IMG/VR virus record: IMGVR_UViG_3300024350_000252
Span: 124,001-188,000 of that record
DNA from: a virus
Strand: one strand, 5' to 3'
DNA: 64,000 bases
Positions 61,479 to 64,000 of this stretch are shown here, piece by piece. The number at the start of each line of letters is the position of its first letter. Position 1 is the first letter of the stretch. A program made the position numbers and the translations under genes. The notes below the pieces were generated by a model that ran no database searches, was not told the DNA's origin, and worked only from the letters and a program-made list of their open reading frames with translations.

Positions 61479-63289
61479 GTGAAAGCAAGAATCCAATGTT
61501 AAACACTGGCTGGATCGCAGCCATAGCTAGAGGTCATAATTCAGGTATCTGTCTATTCAAAGACGGAGAGATCGTTTTTTCTGCTGAAGAAGAAAGATTT
61601 ACCAGACAGAAATACGACGGCGGTCCGTATGCTTCGATGATGAAAATCAAAGAATACACAGACAAAATCGATTATCTAGTAGTAGCACACACACAAAAAT
61701 TAAATGAAACTGCGGGTCGTGTTGACTATTCTGGTGATGATGTATACACAGGATTAGCTCGTAAGATGAATCTTATTGATCGAAAAGCTGATTTACATAA
61801 TCATCCTCAAGTAATTGACCTTAGTTTTATGCATCATAAGCTACACGCTGCTTGTGCGTTTTATCGTTCGGGATTTGATGATGCTGTAGCATTGATTGTA
61901 GATGGTGCCGGTACTTTCATCCAGATGTCTTATGCTAACCAACCTATATGGGTATGGGAAGTAGAAAGTATCGTAGACTGTTCATATCCATCAAAGTTCA
62001 AAACTTTGTACAAGCATTATGGTACTAGAGAGCCTATTGCTGGTGCTATCGAAACTAGCATTCCGTCTGATCAGTACGGTGAAGTAAATGATTTTCATGC
62101 TGCCGTATTATCAGACAGAGCAGGTATCGTTAAGACTTACGAAGCAGTCACAGAATATTGTGGGTTCAGTGCTATCGAAGCAGGCAAGACTATGGGATTG
62201 TTCCCATACGGACAGAAAAACGATAAGATTCCTCCATTGTTTGATTTTACATCTAAGGTACCCTTATCAAACAGAAATGTTATAGTTCCAGCATATCCTT
62301 CGTCTGCTAGAGTCAACGCACAACTATTTGATTATTTGGACGAAGAAATTCCAGAAGGAGTAGATCCTACTAAATTACAAAGTCGTAGAGATTTGGCTTA
62401 TGCTTGTCAAACACAGACTCAAGACCAAGTAGTGAGATTGATACGAAAAGCTGTAGAAATTAGCGGCAAGAAGAAAGTAGTGATCAGCGGTGGCTATGGT
62501 CTTAACTGTGTGGCCAATTATCATTATCTAGAAGCATTGAAAGACGGGGGTATCGAAATTTATGTAGAACCTATCTCTAACGATGCCGGAACAGCTATGG
62601 GAGCAGGACTGATGTTTTGGCATGCCATGACTGACAACACAGACATACAGAAACTAGATACCCTTTACCTCGGACCTAAGTACGAATATACACAGGAAGA
62701 AATTGCGGAAAAGGTCAAGTACGCAGGTGGCGAGTTGACAGACGCTACCAATGAACAAGTAGTAGAACTGCTACGTTCTAAGAATATCGTGACGATCTTC
62801 CAAGGTAGATCAGAAAACGGTCCGAGGGCCCTAGGCAATAGAAGTGTTTTATTTGATCCTACATTTCCAGATGGAAAGGATTTTGTAAACACTGTCAAAC
62901 GTCGAGAATATTTCCGTCCTTTTGCGGGCAGCATTATACATGATGTTGTACATGATTGGTTTGATCTGCGCGGCATGGATGAAAGTCCTCACATGATGTA
63001 TGCTGTAAACTGTAAGCCCGGAATCGCAGAAAAGATACCCAGCATCATACACGTAGACGGTACCTGTAGAATACAGACTGTAAAACGTGAGCAAAATCCT
63101 CATTATTATGATTTGATCAAGGCTTTTTATACAGCTACAGGAATTCCTATCCTGTTTAATACCAGCTTTAATTTGGGCGGTGATCCGCTAGTAGAAACAC
63201 TAGATGATGCTATAGATACCTTGATACGCAGCGATATAGAGTATCTGTACCTGCCAGAATACGGCAAACTGATCAAAATAGCCAACTGA
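61475..63289 (+). CDS. NodU/TobZ-family carbamoyltransferase
   Basis: A 604-residue enzyme with both domains of the family. The N-terminal Kae1-like part has ARGHNSGICLFKDGEIVFSA, EEERFTRQKYDGG, HHKLHAACAFYRSGFDDAVA near residue 118, VDGAGTF and GKTMGLFPYG, then VVISGGYGLNCVANYHYLEA and PISNDAGTAMGAGLMFWHA. The C-terminal YrdC-like part has GRSENGPRALGNRSVLFDPT near residue 443, KRREYFRPFAGSI and PILFNTSFNLGGDPLVETLD. Such enzymes transfer carbamoyl from carbamoyl phosphate via carbamoyl-AMP to a hydroxyl, often of a sugar. Members occur in marine myoviruses. The gene is coupled to the GT9 gene and followed by a terminator. Confidence 0.92.
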   Translation: MSESKNPMLNTGWIAAIARGHNSGICLFKDGEIVFSAEEERFTRQKYDGGPYASMMKIKEYTDKIDYLVVAHTQKLNETAGRVDYSGDDVYTGLARKMNLIDRKADLHNHPQVIDLSFMHHKLHAACAFYRSGFDDAVALIVDGAGTFIQMSYANQPIWVWEVESIVDCSYPSKFKTLYKHYGTREPIAGAIETSIPSDQYGEVNDFHAAVLSDRAGIVKTYEAVTEYCGFSAIEAGKTMGLFPYGQKNDKIPPLFDFTSKVPLSNRNVIVPAYPSSARVNAQLFDYLDEEIPEGVDPTKLQSRRDLAYACQTQTQDQVVRLIRKAVEISGKKKVVISGGYGLNCVANYHYLEALKDGGIEIYVEPISNDAGTAMGAGLMFWHAMTDNTDIQKLDTLYLGPKYEYTQEEIAEKVKYAGGELTDATNEQVVELLRSKNIVTIFQGRSENGPRALGNRSVLFDPTFPDGKDFVNTVKRREYFRPFAGSIIHDVVHDWFDLRGMDESPHMMYAVNCKPGIAEKIPSIIHVDGTCRIQTVKREQNPHYYDLIKAFYTATGIPILFNTSFNLGGDPLVETLDDAIDTLIRSDIEYLYLPEYGKLIKIAN

Positions 63290-63294
63290 AAAAA

Positions 63295-63314
63295 GCCCCG
63301 CAAGGGGCTTTTTT
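63295..63314 (+). terminator. Rho-independent terminator after the carbamoyltransferase
   Basis: GCCCC, loop GCAA, GGGGC, then TTTTTT, starting 6 nt after the stop. The upstream AAAAAA extends the stem. The GNRA loop and T-run make it a strong terminator. Confidence 0.93.
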
Positions 63315-63358
63315 ATTATGTCCGAAATCAGTTAAATACATAATACAAGAGAGTGACC

Positions 63359-64000
63359 ATGACTGATTTCAACAAGTTTTTTAACATAGACGTAAAGAAC
63401 ACATTAGGGTTAAAAAACGGGGTGAACTTTAACTATAAAGGGCCCTGGGTACAGGTCTATGAAAATACAGAACTAGATCGTTGGTATGTTGGTGATTTTG
63501 CCAGCGCCAATTATCATATTTCTATCGAATTCAACTCTAACAAAAAAGAAACATTATCAGTTTTAGTAGTTGCCCGCCCAGGGTATGCCAACTATACAGT
63601 TTACGGGCGTGTGGCTATCGACGATGAATTAGTTGATATATCTGCGGTGGTTAATAATAACCATCTATCTTTGATATTGAATCCAAAAGTAGCAGCATAC
63701 AAAGGTATGCGAGCAATATTTACAGCCACATATGCTGGTACGTTGACCGCACTATCTATACCTGCTACCCCGACATTTTTAGTCCCAGATACTAGTCCAA
63801 ATTCAGGCAGCGGAACTCCTGGTACCGGCAGTTCGGCTATAGATCTAACCAGCATCACTACAGATGTAGTACCTTTAGATACCGGAGTTAAAGACCTAGG
63901 CAAAACAGGAAAACGCTGGAGAGATCTTTTCATCAGCGGAAATTTAAACATCAATGGCGCTATCATTGGTGCTTCTAACAATGCTGTCGATTTACCAACA
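63359..64000 (+). CDS. Fibre-like structural protein, 5' part (runs off right edge)
   Basis: I read 214 codons from the ATG at 63359, which follows an AAGAGAG ribosome site. Residues 1-150 (MTDFNKFFNIDVKNTLGLK; GVNFNYKGPWVQVYENTELD; YHISIEFNSNKKETLSVLVV) look like a beta-rich attachment or baseplate-type domain. A Gly/Ser-Pro linker follows. Then comes TDVVPLDTGVKDLGKTGKRW and RDLFISGNLNING, the same S-D-I-I-P ... Y-x-L-G-S ... R-W-x-x-L-Y element found in fibre proteins A and B. It is therefore another member of the fibre shaft family with a different N-terminus. The end is outside the window. Confidence 0.75.
   Translation, partial: MTDFNKFFNIDVKNTLGLKNGVNFNYKGPWVQVYENTELDRWYVGDFASANYHISIEFNSNKKETLSVLVVARPGYANYTVYGRVAIDDELVDISAVVNNNHLSLILNPKVAAYKGMRAIFTATYAGTLTALSIPATPTFLVPDTSPNSGSGTPGTGSSAIDLTSITTDVVPLDTGVKDLGKTGKRWRDLFISGNLNINGAIIGASNNAVDLPT

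Overview
This window is part of a large myovirus genome of the T4 superfamily. The signature is clear in the predicted proteins: baseplate gp6, gp25, gp5, gp53 and a gp48/gp54-like tube initiator; late sigma factor gp55; recombination nuclease gp47/gp46; gp26; portal gp20; prohead protease gp21; scaffold gp22; and major capsid protein gp23. Gene style (very large beta-rich fibre proteins with DUF1565-like beta-helices, gp5 without a lysozyme domain, a GT9 glycosyltransferase and a NodU-type carbamoyltransferase) recalls marine T4-like phages such as cyanophages and their heterotroph-infecting relatives. I see no photosynthesis genes, tRNAs, insertion sequences or CRISPR arrays, so the host cannot be named. 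The window starts inside gp6 and ends inside a fibre-like gene.

Layout. Positions 1-7277 (minus strand) are a compact baseplate operon transcribed gp48/54-like > gp53 > hub protein > gp5 > gp25 > gp6, with T4-late-type promoters before the first gene and before gp6. Positions 7352-11710 (plus) hold gp55, gp47, gp46, a small basic protein and a SegE-like GIY-YIG nuclease; a good sigma70-type promoter sits before gp47. Positions 11711-12213 are non-coding and full of hairpins. A lone unknown late gene follows (12214-13467). On the minus strand, gp26 (13673-14578) carries a complete apparent -1 frameshift cassette that would add a 76-residue extension. From 14657 everything is on the plus strand: two tandem tape-measure-like proteins (the first with an M15 peptidase domain), portal, a small conserved protein, an MptE/glycosyltransferase-like protein, acidic prohead core protein, gp21, gp22, gp23 and a strong terminator.

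Positions 26438-60440 form a 34-kb adhesion region. It holds small beta-proteins, two paralogous fibre proteins (1751 and 1877 residues), two paralogous giant proteins (2022 and 2560 residues) with carbohydrate-binding-like repeats, a beta-helix and BNR-like repeats, and three tandem proteins with about 10% cysteine. After that come GT9 and carbamoyltransferase genes, a terminator, and a truncated fibre-like gene.

Regulation. Copies of the T4 late promoter box (TATAAATA or close variants) precede most structural transcription units on both strands, which fits the presence of gp55. Two perfect boxes at 14589-14618 face each other between gp26 and the tape-measure genes. The strongest candidate for something undescribed is the gp26 frameshift cassette: slippery T TTT TTC, a 6-nt spacer, and a perfect 10-bp stem whose loop holds the zero-frame stop codon.
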